The notes: a model not told the origin generated them from the letters alone. 64,000 bases of DNA from Bacteroidota bacterium (GCA_016124585.1 WGNL01000026.1:1-64000); one strand, 5' to 3'; counted from the stretch's first letter, positions 1 through 8,614 are shown. A program made the numbers and translations.

Positions 1-1
1 A

Positions 2-301
2 GGCTCGCCCAAGACCGCCACGGTGCAGCCTCCTAAACTGCAAAAGGCCACTAGTCAACAGGTGAGGGGCCGTGTCAAGTTCATCCTAAAGGCTGAAAAA
101 CCACGTGAAGTAAAGGGCATTGTAGGCAGGCGCAGCCTTGACAACGGCATTAGCTGGGAGAACGGCATCTACGATTTCACCCTGAGCCTCACCTTGGAAG
201 GCCAGCCAAGCGGCACCCCTGTGCTTTATCAGTTCAAGTTCATGGCCACCTATGGGCGGGAAAGCGATTGGTCGGCAAGCTTCCGGGTGGATGTTTTCTA
301 G
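2..301 (+). CDS. C-terminal fragment of a protein cut by the window edge
   Basis: The reading frame is open from the first bases to a TAG at 299-301, so about 99 residues are visible. The only start-like codon is a GTG at 23, and the frame continues upstream of it, so this is most likely the tail of a longer protein. The visible part is rich in beta-prone residues (for example YDFTLSLTLEG, YQFKFMATYG) and ends in FRVDVF, like an immunoglobulin or fibronectin-like beta-sandwich. Codon use is more G+C-rich than in most of the window. A strong terminator follows 32 nt after the stop. I do not recognise the family and assign no function. Confidence 0.6.
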   Translation, partial: GSPKTATVQPPKLQKATSQQVRGRVKFILKAEKPREVKGIVGRRSLDNGISWENGIYDFTLSLTLEGQPSGTPVLYQFKFMATYGRESDWSASFRVDVF

Positions 302-333
302 GTTTCAGATGAATTAGCCCATCTAATAATGTT

Positions 334-367
334 CCCCAGCATGAAACCATGCTGGGGATTTTTTTTA
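334..367 (+). terminator. Rho-independent terminator
   Basis: A perfect 10-bp stem CCCCAGCATG / CATGCTGGGG (334-343 and 348-357) with an AAAC loop is followed by ATTTTTTTTT. It closes the transcription unit of the truncated gene ending at 301. Confidence 0.9.
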
Positions 368-417
368 GCAATCCATCAACCACTACTAGGGCCGTGGCGA
401 TACATTTTTTGGAAATA

Positions 418-450
418 ACTGACCGGGTGACTTCAAGTCACCCGGTCAGT
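418..450. repeat. Perfect 33-nt palindrome (REP-like or operator-like)
   Basis: Two 16-nt arms, ACTGACCGGGTGACTT and AAGTCACCCGGTCAGT, are perfect reverse complements around one central C. The core is G+C-rich in AT-rich surroundings. No T-run follows, so it is not a standard terminator. I see no second copy in the window. It could be a REP-type element, a small-element end or a protein-binding operator. The symmetry is certain; the role is unknown. Confidence 0.75.
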
Positions 451-608
451 AGGGGCACACAAGTATTGTTATCAATATTGAAAGCTCCTTGGTGCGGTAT
501 CGTGTCGGGTAGTTTTTTTATGCGTTTACCTGCTGCTACGAATATCAATGCTCTTTGTAAATAAAATGCTACACATTCATATAAAAACAAGAATTTTTAT
601 GAAAAAAT

Positions 609-622
609 CCCCCCCCCCCCCC
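609..622. repeat. C14 homopolymer tract
   Basis: Fourteen consecutive C residues follow an A6-T run in an intergenic region. Tracts of this length are prone to slipped-strand length change. There is no convincing gene around it whose frame or promoter it would switch. It is also a likely place for assembly length error. Confidence 0.8.
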
Positions 623-1211
623 GTTTGGAATTCAAAAATTAGAATTAACTTGCACCCGTAGTTTAGTAAAGGCCGCAAATTATAAGGCTGGCAACAACAC
701 CTGTATAAATAGTTAGGCTTACCCAGATGAAAGAATGACAAAGCAGAGGGCTGCTTTGGCCAATTGTCAATTGTTGTGAAATCATATTTGGTGGTCAATT
801 TATACCACCACATGACCAATGGCCAATGAAAATTGACCAACGTTAAAGGGCCAATGCTGACAACGACGTGCAAATCGAACAGCAAAGGCCCAATTGTTAA
901 TTAAAACTTACAAATCTATGGATTAAAACTTGAAAATAATAAATACCCACAACCGCCGATTACGGCCCTGCCAACAGGCTGGGTTGCCGACAGAAGCCGC
1001 TCAATCTGTTGTTTACGGAGTTGCCATTTCCTCTGGTGTTCGTTTTCTTGTTAATGCCAAGGCACACAATGCCTAGCACAAACGCCATAGGAAGCAACCG
1101 ACGACACAATCGCTATATATGATATTTCAAAAACAACTTTCCGGTGGCCGAGGCCGGGCAGAACCATGAAAACACTTGTCCTTGACCACGGGAGAGACAA
1201 CCATTTTCATC

Positions 1212-1766
1212 ATGAAAAAGGTATTTTTTATCGCCATTTTGGCATCGCTTTTTATTTGTTTCGGCTGCAACAAGACCGAACAGGAGCAGGAGTCAGTGAC
1301 TCCTACGACCACACCTAGCACCAACAACGAGGTTCACCCGGGCGACCCAAATGGCCCAGTCTCGCTCAGAAGCTGCGATGGTTGCGGTATAACACAATGC
1401 TGCTGCAAGCTCACCGTACTGGGCCCGAGCAGCGCCACGGTTAATGTTGGATTCTGTAGTTCTGTGTTTTCTACTGTGACCACGAACCCTTGTTTTTTAG
1501 GGAACGGTACATGTGGGTCAGGTACTCAAGTTTTTGAAGTCACTGACAACCTCCAGGTCGGTGTAATGGACGAGGACTTCAAGGAGTGGTGTTCCGGGGA
1601 TACCTCGGTCCCATTTGTAATCACGAACTATTATGGGGCTACTGTGGGTTATTCGCTTGACTGTGGTGGCCCTAATGACCCGATAACTTTTGCACTGGAT
1701 GCGGGCGAAAGTGCTTACATTGTTAAGGATGCGAACTGCAATTCGACAGTGGACTGCAAGTTTTAG
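1212..1766 (+). CDS. Cysteine-rich putative lipoprotein, unknown family
   Basis: 184 residues from the ATG at 1212. An in-frame start at 1176 is possible, but the Lys-Lys plus hydrophobic signal begins at 1212. The N-terminus MKKVFFIAILASLFICFGC followed by NK looks like a type II signal peptide with the acylated Cys at residue 19; the lipobox is loose (CFG-C). A Thr/Ser/Pro/Glu linker (about residues 20-45) follows. The mature part is unusually rich in Cys, including a CDGCGITQCCC cluster near residue 57 and a Cys close to the end (VDCKF). The regular Cys suggests disulfides or metal binding outside the inner membrane. It appears monocistronic, with a terminator 16 nt downstream. No family recognised. 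Confidence 0.7.
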   Translation: MKKVFFIAILASLFICFGCNKTEQEQESVTPTTTPSTNNEVHPGDPNGPVSLRSCDGCGITQCCCKLTVLGPSSATVNVGFCSSVFSTVTTNPCFLGNGTCGSGTQVFEVTDNLQVGVMDEDFKEWCSGDTSVPFVITNYYGATVGYSLDCGGPNDPITFALDAGESAYIVKDANCNSTVDCKF

Positions 1767-1782
1767 TATATTGTTATAATAG

Positions 1783-1817
1783 GGCCAAGCCAGAGTTTTC
1801 TGGTTTGGCCTTATTTT
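1783..1817 (+). terminator. Rho-independent terminator of the Cys-rich lipoprotein gene
   Basis: A 12-bp stem (1783-1794 with 1799-1810, one G-T pair) with a GTTT loop is followed by TTATTTT. It begins 16 nt after the stop codon at 1766. Confidence 0.85.
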
Positions 1818-2002
1818 ACTCGCCCGTTTCACGAAGTAATTTCTCTGTGACAATGTGCGATTAGCCTAGGCTTTGGGTATACACGAGTGTTCACATTGTT
1901 CAGTTTCTGCATTTTTTAATGGAATATATTGTAATTTTAGAGTCAGAACAAGTAACACAACTTCTGGAAGCTGAGGAGGTATGTAGTTACTGAAAATCAC
2001 AC

Positions 2003-2055
2003 CCCTGAGCTTTAATCAGGGATCAAAACATAATCAGCATCTTAGGCGAGATGCT
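2003..2055 (+). promoter_or_regulatory. Two short hairpins in the probable 5' leader of the giant adhesin
   Basis: CCCTGA/TCAGGG (2003-2008 with 2016-2021) and AGCATCT/AGATGCT (2036-2042 with 2049-2055) are two perfect short stems in a row. The second ends 14 nt before the ATG at 2070. Neither is followed by a T-run. They could shape translation or stability of the leader; no known riboswitch or leader family is recognised. Confidence 0.35.
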
Positions 2056-2069
2056 CTAAAGCGTGGCCA

Positions 2070-5000
2070 ATGAGAAAAATCCTATACTTCATTCTCATCT
2101 TCTTTTTTTCGGGCCTTGGTAATGCCGGAGCCAATAACACGCTTGATAGGCTTGCCAGTATTATGCCACTATCGGTCACTGGTATTACTTATATGGACAC
2201 CTGCGACCTCAACATGGGCGCCATCGATATTACTGTGAGCAATGGAACACCACCCTACACCTATGCCTGGAGCAATGGTGCCACGATGGAGGATCTATCC
2301 AACCTAATGAGCGGGATGTACACGGTGACCGTCACTGATGCAGTGGGCAGTACGCAGGTTGCCAGTTACATAGTGGGGAACATCACCAATGGCATACCTA
2401 TATACGTTCACTATTTTCATACTGTACATTTTACACCCAATACGATGTGCACCGCTCCCTACAATGGCAGTGTTTATTTTGACTCTATTAGTACTGCCCT
2501 TCCATTCATATGGAACTGGACAAACGGTGCGACGACATCCTATAATACGGGTCTTGCTGGCGGGTACTATAATCTTACAGTCACCTTGGGAACCTGCGTC
2601 ATGCCATATGGCCCAAACAGTTTTCATATCCTCGACGACCTCAACATCCCCGATATAACCGGCACGGCCACCAACGCCAGCTGCGGCCTATCGAACGGCA
2701 GCATCGACCAGACCATCGCCGACGGCACGCCGCCGTTCAGCTTCGCCTGGAACAACGGGGCGGGCACGGAGGACCTGGACGGCCTTCCGCCGGGCATCTA
2801 CAACGTCACGGTGACGGACGCCGGGGGCTGCACTTCCACGGCCAGCTACAGCATTTCGGACGTCATCCCGTACACCCTTTCCGCCACGGCCACTCCTGCC
2901 AGCAGCTGCACCACCGACAACGGCGGCATCGACCTCTCCGTGGACCCGCCCGGCGGGGGCTACACCTATACCTGGAGCAACGGGGCAATGACCGAGGACC
3001 TGTCCGACGTTCCCGCAGGCACCTACACCGTCACCGTGGGCGACGGGAACGGCTGCAGCGTCACGGCCACCTTTATCGTGGAGGACACGGCCATACCGCC
3101 CACGGCCACCGCATCGCCCGCCGCCGCCGCCTGCGGCCTGGGCAACGGCGGCGTGGACCTGACTGCATCGGGCGGCACACCACCGTACACCTACGCCTGG
3201 GACAACGGCGCTGTCACCGAGGACCTGGCCAACGTCCCAGCAGGCACCTACACCGTGACGGTGACCGGGGCGAACGGCTGCACGGCAACGGCCACGGCCA
3301 CCGTTGCGGACAGCGACATCAACATCGCCCTCGGCGGAACCGCCATGCCGAACACGGCCTGCACGGGCGCCAACGGAAGCGTCACCACCACGGTGTCCCC
3401 CGCCTCCCCGCCCACGGGCAGCTACACCTACGCATGGAACAACGGGGCGAACACGCCCGGCCTCTCGCCCGTCCCCGGCGGCACCTATGCACTGACGGTG
3501 ACGGTGGGCACCTGCACCTCCTCGGCCAGCTTCACGGTCCCCGACCAGCCGGAGGCGCTGGTGCTGGGCGCACAGCCCTCCCCGGCCACCTGCGGCGGCA
3601 GCGACGGCGGGGTGGACCTGACGGTGCTGGCGGGGCAGCCGCCCCTGGCCTTTGTCTGGGACAACGGCGCTGGCACCGAGGACCTGGCGGGCGTCCCAGC
3701 GGGCATCTACACGGTCACCGTGACCGCCACCGGGACGGGCTGCACGGCCACGGCGACGGCGTTCGTGGGCAGCGACACCATCGCCATCGGCGTGCCGGGC
3801 GACGTCACCGACAACACCTCCTGCACCTCGGCCAACGGAAGCATCGACATCAGCCCAGTGCCCGTCGTGCCGCCTTTGGGCGGCTACACCTACGCCTGGA
3901 GCAGCGGGGCCACAACAGAGGACATCTCCGCACTTTCGGCAGGCACCTACACCGTGACGGTGGGAATAGGAACGGGATGTTCGGCCACCGCCAGCTTCAC
4001 GGTCGGGAGCGGCCCACAGCTCCCCGGCATCACGCTCAACGCCACCCCGGCCGGGTGCGGCGGCCCCGGCAGCGTCGACCTGACGGCCACGGGCGGCACG
4101 CCGCCCTACAGCTACCTGTGGTCGAACACGGCCACCACCGAGGACCTCGGCTCCGTCCCGGCTGGCATGTACACGGTCACCGTGACGGGGACGGACGGCT
4201 GCTCGGCCACCGCCAGCGTCACCGTCCCGAACAGCGGCAGCGGTGCCGACACGACCGCCGTATATACCACCACCTGCGACCCGAACGGCGTGGGCATTTC
4301 GGAGCAGTTGTTCACGAACCAGCAGGGCTGCGACAGCCTCGTCATCACGACGGTGACGCTGCTTCAAAGCGACACGACCTACCTGTCCGGCACCTCGTGC
4401 AACCCCAACAATGTGGGCACCTTTGAGCAGACCTATGCGAACCAGAATGGCTGCGACAGCCTCGTCGTCACGACGGTGACGCTGCTGCAAAGTGATACCA
4501 CCTACCTGTCCGGCACTTCCTGCAACCCGGCCAACGTGGGCACCTTCGAGCAGACCCTGACGAACCAGGACGGCTGCGACAGCCTCGTCGTCACGACCGT
4601 CACGTTTGCGGCGGCGGACACGACGGCCATAGCACTTGCTTCGTGCAACCCCAACGATGTCGGCACCTTCGAGCAGACCCTGACGAACCAGTACGGCTGT
4701 GATAGTCTCGTCATCACGACGGTGACCTTGCTGCAAAGCGACACCACACAGCTTTTCGGTACTTCGTGCAACCCGGCCAACGTGGGTACCTTCGAGCAAA
4801 CCTTGACGAACCAGTTCGGCTGCGACAGCCTCGTCGTCACGACCATTGCCTTTTCGGCTGCGGACACGACGGCCATAACAAGTACCTCGTGCAACCCCAA
4901 CGACGTTGGCACTTTCGAGCAAACGTTGACGAACCAAGGCGGCTGCGACAGCGTGGTCATCACCACTATCACACTGCTTCAAAGCGACACGACCTACCTG

Positions 5001-6872
5001 TCCGGCACCTCCTGCAACCCGGCCAACGTGGGCACCTTCGAGCAGACCTTGGCCAACCAGTTCGGCTGCGACAGCCTCGTCGTCACGACCATTGCCTTTT
5101 CCGAGGCTGACACGACGGCGATAGCTGGCACCTCATGCGACATCAATGATGTCGGCACCTTTGAGCAGTCTTATACAAACCAGTACGGCTGTGACAGCGT
5201 GGTCATCACGACGGTGACACTGCTCCAAGGCGACACGGTACAGCTTTTCGGTACCTCCTGCAACCCAAGTGACGTGGGCGTCACGGTGCAGAACCTGACG
5301 AACCAACTTGGTTGCGATAGCCTCGTTTTCACGACTATCACCTTTGCTGAAGCGGATACGACAGCGATAGTTGGCACCACCTGCGACCCAAGCGGCGTTG
5401 GCGTCACCGAGCAGCTCTTCACCAATGCCAACGGCTGCGACAGCCTCGTCATCACGACGGTGACACTGTTGCCGAGCGCCACGACCTCGCTGGCCTCGAC
5501 GACCTGTGACCCATCACAGGCAGGCGTCTTCACCGAGAACCTAACCACATGGCAGGGCTGCGACAGCACCGTGACAACGACGGTGACGCTGTTGCCGAGT
5601 GAAACTACCTCGCTCATTACGACGACATGCGACCCGATGCAGGCTGGTGTTTTCACCGAGAACCTCCTGACGTGGCTGGGCTGCGACAGCATTGTCACCA
5701 CGACCGTGACGCTGCTGCCGAGTGCCATGACCTCTTTAAGTACGACGACTTGTGACCCATCACAGGCAGGTGTGTTTTTCCAAAACCTGACCACCTGGCA
5801 GGGCTGCGACAGCACCGTGACAACCACATTGGCATGGACGCCACCGCCAGCGCTGACGGTCACCGCCTCCGACTTCAACGGCTACGGCACGAGCTGCGAG
5901 GGTGCCTCCGACGGCTGGGTGCAGGCATCGGCCAACGGTTCGCCACCGCTGTCCTACGGTTGGGACAACGGCAGTATCTTGCCACTATTGGAAGGGCTGT
6001 CCCCCGGCAGCTATGCCGTCACGGTGACGGATGCCAACGGCTGTGCCTCGGTGGGTTCTGTTGCCCTGTTAGGCCCGGGAGAACTCTCGTTGGGGCTCTC
6101 GGTGACCGCACTTGCCTGTTTCGACAACAGCTCCGGCGGTGTCACCGCTTCGGCCACGGGCGGCGTGCCACCGTATTCCTACTCCCTCAATCCCACAGGG
6201 ACAGGCGTCGGTGCCCCACAGCCGTCGGGCACCTTCGGCGGGCTGGGCGCAGGCACCTACGAAATCACGGTGCAGGACGCCAATGGCTGCTCGGCCACGG
6301 AACTGGTGGCCATCAACGCCCCCGTGCCGCTCAGCGTGGAGCTTGGGGAAGACGTGTTCCTGGAACTGGGCGACGGGACGGCCCTGTCGGCCCTGACGAA
6401 CGTGCCGCTGGACTCGCTGGCGCAAGTGGACTGGACGGGGATTGGCAATGTGGAGTGCCCGGGGTGTCCAGACCAACAGGTGTTCCCGCTGGTGACCACG
6501 GCCTACACGGTGACGGTGGTGGACGGCCAGGGCTGCGTCGCCTCGGACGGCGTGACGGTGTACGTAGACCGCAGGAAGTCGGTGTACGTTCCGAACGCCT
6601 TCTCGCCGAACGGCGACGGCATCAACGACCTGCTGCAGGTCTTCGCCAGGGAGGGGCAGGTGCGGAAGGTGAAATCGTTCCTCGTCTTCGACCGCTGGGG
6701 GGAGAGCGTCTTCCGTTATTTCGACTTCCAGCCGAACGACCCGGCCTTTGGTTGGGACGGCACGCACCGTGGCCAGCCGCTCAACACGGCGGTCTTCGCC
6801 TGGTTTGCGGAGGTGGAGTTTGTGGACGGCACGGCGGAGCTGTTCGAGGGGGATGTGGTGCTCATGCGGTGA
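2070..6872 (+). CDS. Giant SprB-repeat adhesin with T9SS type B (CHU_C) C-terminal domain
   Basis: 1600 residues. Order: signal peptide (about residues 1-21, ending near NAGA); nine SprB-type repeats of about 70 residues (about 35-725) with the pattern GTPPYTYAWxNGA...EDL...AGTYTVTVT...GC; thirteen 41-residue repeats (727-1259), each with two Cys; two more SprB-type repeats; and a gliding-motility-associated C-terminal domain starting near YVPNAFSPNGDGIND and containing FDRWGE and a final GDVVLMR. That last domain is the T9SS type B sorting domain, so the protein is probably exported across the outer membrane and held on or released from the surface as an adhesin or gliding-type filament. Base composition changes sharply inside the gene: the first about 190 codons resemble the neighbours, then codons become strongly C- and G-ending. 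It appears to stand alone with a structured leader. Confidence 0.9.
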   Translation: MRKILYFILIFFFSGLGNAGANNTLDRLASIMPLSVTGITYMDTCDLNMGAIDITVSNGTPPYTYAWSNGATMEDLSNLMSGMYTVTVTDAVGSTQVASYIVGNITNGIPIYVHYFHTVHFTPNTMCTAPYNGSVYFDSISTALPFIWNWTNGATTSYNTGLAGGYYNLTVTLGTCVMPYGPNSFHILDDLNIPDITGTATNASCGLSNGSIDQTIADGTPPFSFAWNNGAGTEDLDGLPPGIYNVTVTDAGGCTSTASYSISDVIPYTLSATATPASSCTTDNGGIDLSVDPPGGGYTYTWSNGAMTEDLSDVPAGTYTVTVGDGNGCSVTATFIVEDTAIPPTATASPAAAACGLGNGGVDLTASGGTPPYTYAWDNGAVTEDLANVPAGTYTVTVTGANGCTATATATVADSDINIALGGTAMPNTACTGANGSVTTTVSPASPPTGSYTYAWNNGANTPGLSPVPGGTYALTVTVGTCTSSASFTVPDQPEALVLGAQPSPATCGGSDGGVDLTVLAGQPPLAFVWDNGAGTEDLAGVPAGIYTVTVTATGTGCTATATAFVGSDTIAIGVPGDVTDNTSCTSANGSIDISPVPVVPPLGGYTYAWSSGATTEDISALSAGTYTVTVGIGTGCSATASFTVGSGPQLPGITLNATPAGCGGPGSVDLTATGGTPPYSYLWSNTATTEDLGSVPAGMYTVTVTGTDGCSATASVTVPNSGSGADTTAVYTTTCDPNGVGISEQLFTNQQGCDSLVITTVTLLQSDTTYLSGTSCNPNNVGTFEQTYANQNGCDSLVVTTVTLLQSDTTYLSGTSCNPANVGTFEQTLTNQDGCDSLVVTTVTFAAADTTAIALASCNPNDVGTFEQTLTNQYGCDSLVITTVTLLQSDTTQLFGTSCNPANVGTFEQTLTNQFGCDSLVVTTIAFSAADTTAITSTSCNPNDVGTFEQTLTNQGGCDSVVITTITLLQSDTTYLSGTSCNPANVGTFEQTLANQFGCDSLVVTTIAFSEADTTAIAGTSCDINDVGTFEQSYTNQYGCDSVVITTVTLLQGDTVQLFGTSCNPSDVGVTVQNLTNQLGCDSLVFTTITFAEADTTAIVGTTCDPSGVGVTEQLFTNANGCDSLVITTVTLLPSATTSLASTTCDPSQAGVFTENLTTWQGCDSTVTTTVTLLPSETTSLITTTCDPMQAGVFTENLLTWLGCDSIVTTTVTLLPSAMTSLSTTTCDPSQAGVFFQNLTTWQGCDSTVTTTLAWTPPPALTVTASDFNGYGTSCEGASDGWVQASANGSPPLSYGWDNGSILPLLEGLSPGSYAVTVTDANGCASVGSVALLGPGELSLGLSVTALACFDNSSGGVTASATGGVPPYSYSLNPTGTGVGAPQPSGTFGGLGAGTYEITVQDANGCSATELVAINAPVPLSVELGEDVFLELGDGTALSALTNVPLDSLAQVDWTGIGNVECPGCPDQQVFPLVTTAYTVTVVDGQGCVASDGVTVYVDRRKSVYVPNAFSPNGDGINDLLQVFAREGQVRKVKSFLVFDRWGESVFRYFDFQPNDPAFGWDGTHRGQPLNTAVFAWFAEVEFVDGTAELFEGDVVLMR
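4248..5846 (+). repeat. Thirteen in-frame 123-bp (41-aa) tandem repeats
   Basis: Each unit runs from DTT to about LLQS and has Cys at unit positions 10 and 28 (consensus parts TSCNPxxVGTFEQ and NQxGCDSLVxTTVT). Units 1-9 show a two-unit rhythm: one type ends in LLQS/LLQG, the other in FAAA, FSAA, FSEA or FAEA, suggesting duplication of an 82-aa pair. The last three or four units (CDPSQAGVFTENLTTWQGCDS type) have diverged from the rest. Confidence 0.95.
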
Positions 6873-7071
6873 GTGTTGGTATTTATCCAAATTCTGGTTA
6901 TCTGCTAGTTTGCCAAAGAAATTGGAAGTTCATTTTGTTCAAAAGAAATTCTACTTCCTTTTTCCAAAAAAAGCAACCATGTTTGTTACCAAGCTGTCCT
7001 TGGTTTCGTTCTTGTTAAAATCACCTGGACTGTTGAAGTCCGCAAACTTTTCACAACAAAATTATACCGCA

Positions 7072-8442
7072 ATGAAAAGACTTTTCCTTTCTACGATTTG
7101 CACTTTGGCTTTGTTGGCTTTCGTGGGCCAAAGCCTTTTGGCGCAGGAAGCTACCACAGCCCCTTCTTCTAATGATAATGTCATCATTATCCAGAAAACC
7201 CAAAACGATGATGGAACTTGGACGGTGAAAAAGAAAAGCATCCAAAAAGGGCAGTCCGCGGATGCCTATTTGAATGAGGTTGACCTGGATAATGCCATCG
7301 ACCAGGTTTCTGAAATCACCATCAATACCAACGGTAAGGAAGGTAGTGATAATGCCGAGACAGTCATCATGATACGTAAGGGCGGCAACAAAACCGAAAT
7401 CAAGTGGAACGGCGAAAACGATGACGCCATGAATTTGGAAGGTTTGCATGGCTTGTCTAAACTGGCATTAATTGATGATGTGAGCAAAGAGGGGGAGAAG
7501 GCATTTCTAGGCATTTATCCTGAAACAAAGGATGATGGTGGTGTTTTGATAACAGAAATAGTGGCTGGTTCTGGCGCAGCAAATGCTGGACTGAAGGCTG
7601 GTGATGTCATAACAGCAATGGATGGCAAACCATTTACTTCGCATGGTGATATGTCTAAAACTTTGGCTTCTCACAAGCCAGGTGATGTAGTTCAAGTCAC
7701 CTATTTAAGAGATGGGCAATCGCTCACAACAACTGCCGTGTTGACGGGTAAAAAGAAAGAGAAATTCAACTACAACTACAACTACAATTATAATTATAAC
7801 TACAATTACAACTACAACTACACTGAAGAAAGAGACCCCTGCAAAGTCTTCATTGGTGTTGTGAACGGTAGCTGGGGCAACGGCGAAAAAGGCGTGGGCG
7901 TTAGCAGTGTCATCCCTGGCTGGCCAGCCGAAGAAGCCGGGCTGCAAAAAGGGGACCGCATTCTTTCTATGGATGGCATTGCGGTAAATAGCCACAGTGA
8001 ATTGGTTACTGAGCGGGATAAACATAAACCTGGAGAGCGTTTTACCCTGATCGTGTTGCGGGATGGAAATGAAATGAAGGTAAAGGCCCGTTTCAAAGCG
8101 TGCCCCAATGATGAGACCACTGATGAGGTGACATTAGAAGAGGCAGTGCAACCAACCTTGCCACAAATCAACAATACACTTGAATTGGAGGAATTGACGG
8201 CTTACCCGAACCCAACTTATGGGGATTTGAACGTGCAGTTCAAAGGAGAGGCAGTACCTACAACGGTGACAGTGAACGACATCAATGGCAAGCAGGTTTT
8301 CAGTGAGTCATTGCCAAATTTTGATGGCTACTATAGCCGCCAGTTGGATGTCAGCAATGGTACGCCAGGCACTTTGTTGGTGACAATTCGTCAAAATGGC
8401 AAGGTGGTAACTACGCCAGTCGTTTTGCTGACTAGAGCTTAA
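7072..8442 (+). CDS. Secreted two-PDZ protein with T9SS type A sorting domain
   Basis: 456 residues from the ATG at 7072. The frame is open further upstream, but the signal peptide MKRLFLSTICTLALLAF...LLAQ starts here. Domains: low-complexity N-terminal part; PDZ 1 (about 142-230, LGIYPE...GAANAGLKAGDVITAMDG); nine Asn-Tyr pairs (233-250); PDZ 2 (about 256-344, PAEEAGLQKGDRILSMDG); and a type A T9SS domain (about 373-456, starting LTAYPNPTYGDL). No protease domain accompanies the PDZ modules, so it is probably a binding or scaffold protein at the surface rather than a DegP-type protease. It is a distant architectural relative of the four-PDZ protein at 48264-50336. It is followed by a terminator. 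Confidence 0.85.
   Translation: MKRLFLSTICTLALLAFVGQSLLAQEATTAPSSNDNVIIIQKTQNDDGTWTVKKKSIQKGQSADAYLNEVDLDNAIDQVSEITINTNGKEGSDNAETVIMIRKGGNKTEIKWNGENDDAMNLEGLHGLSKLALIDDVSKEGEKAFLGIYPETKDDGGVLITEIVAGSGAANAGLKAGDVITAMDGKPFTSHGDMSKTLASHKPGDVVQVTYLRDGQSLTTTAVLTGKKKEKFNYNYNYNYNYNYNYNYNYTEERDPCKVFIGVVNGSWGNGEKGVGVSSVIPGWPAEEAGLQKGDRILSMDGIAVNSHSELVTERDKHKPGERFTLIVLRDGNEMKVKARFKACPNDETTDEVTLEEAVQPTLPQINNTLELEELTAYPNPTYGDLNVQFKGEAVPTTVTVNDINGKQVFSESLPNFDGYYSRQLDVSNGTPGTLLVTIRQNGKVVTTPVVLLTRA
7768..7821 (+). repeat. In-frame AAC-TAC hexanucleotide repeat coding (Asn-Tyr)9
   Basis: Nine copies of AAYTAY between the two PDZ domains encode nine Asn-Tyr pairs (residues 233-250). The synonymous changes (aat, tat) show it is not perfectly fresh. 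Length change by multiples of six would keep the frame. Confidence 0.95.
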
Positions 8443-8517
8443 TGAATATGATGATTGAGAAATGATTGAGCGGAAAGCTGGGAAACTCGAAGACCAATCA
8501 ATCAATACTTGGAAATC

Positions 8518-8556
8518 GGGCCAACAATGTACTATTGTTGGCCCGTTCCTTTTTTG
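8518..8556 (+). terminator. Rho-independent terminator after the two-PDZ gene
   Basis: A perfect 11-bp stem GGGCCAACAAT / ATTGTTGGCCC (8518-8528 and 8534-8544) with a GTACT loop is followed by GTTCCTTTTTT. Confidence 0.9.
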
Positions 8557-8614
8557 GTAGCTTTGCCACTGTGATTTTTTGTTAACTCAATTTTTACTAG
8601 TGAACAAGTTTACC

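Larger units (their letters stand above)
302..1211. other. Gene-poor intergenic stretch
   Basis: No convincing gene is visible. Short open frames at 349-564 (+), 577-885 (-) and 1127-1327 (-) have no recognisable protein features and unconvincing composition. Besides the terminator at 334-367, the stretch holds a 33-nt perfect palindrome (418-450), a C14 run (609-622), and around 940-1100 a patch of more G+C-rich sequence that looks like decayed coding DNA but gives no family I recognise. Confidence 0.5.
1767..2069. other. Intergenic region upstream of the giant adhesin gene
   Basis: After the terminator at 1783-1817 there is AT-rich sequence without an open frame of note, then the two hairpins at 2003-2055 just before the ATG at 2070. 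I did not find a clear TAnnTTTG promoter. Confidence 0.5.

Noticed and set aside
577-885. 102-codon minus-strand frame across the C14 tract
   Set aside because: The C-run makes a Gly string, there is no signal, domain or neighbour logic, and the frame depends on the homopolymer length.
940-1100. GC-richer patch that might be a decayed gene or transposase remnant
   Set aside because: Six-frame reading by eye gives no recognisable domain, and no inverted ends or target duplication was found.
2688-4982. A 764-codon open frame on the minus strand inside the giant adhesin gene
   Set aside because: It is antisense to a clear repeat protein; GC-rich, C-ending codons leave few stops on the other strand. 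The translated product is Arg/Gly/Val-rich and low-complexity with no domain.
4248-5846. Regular 123-bp repeats as a possible CRISPR array
   Set aside because: The units are coding, keep the reading frame, and have no distinct spacers.
5834-7018. A 394-codon plus-strand frame overlapping the adhesin end and next leader
   Set aside because: It runs out of frame through the type B sorting domain, and its Arg/Gly/His-rich composition is typical of a shadow of GC-rich coding DNA.
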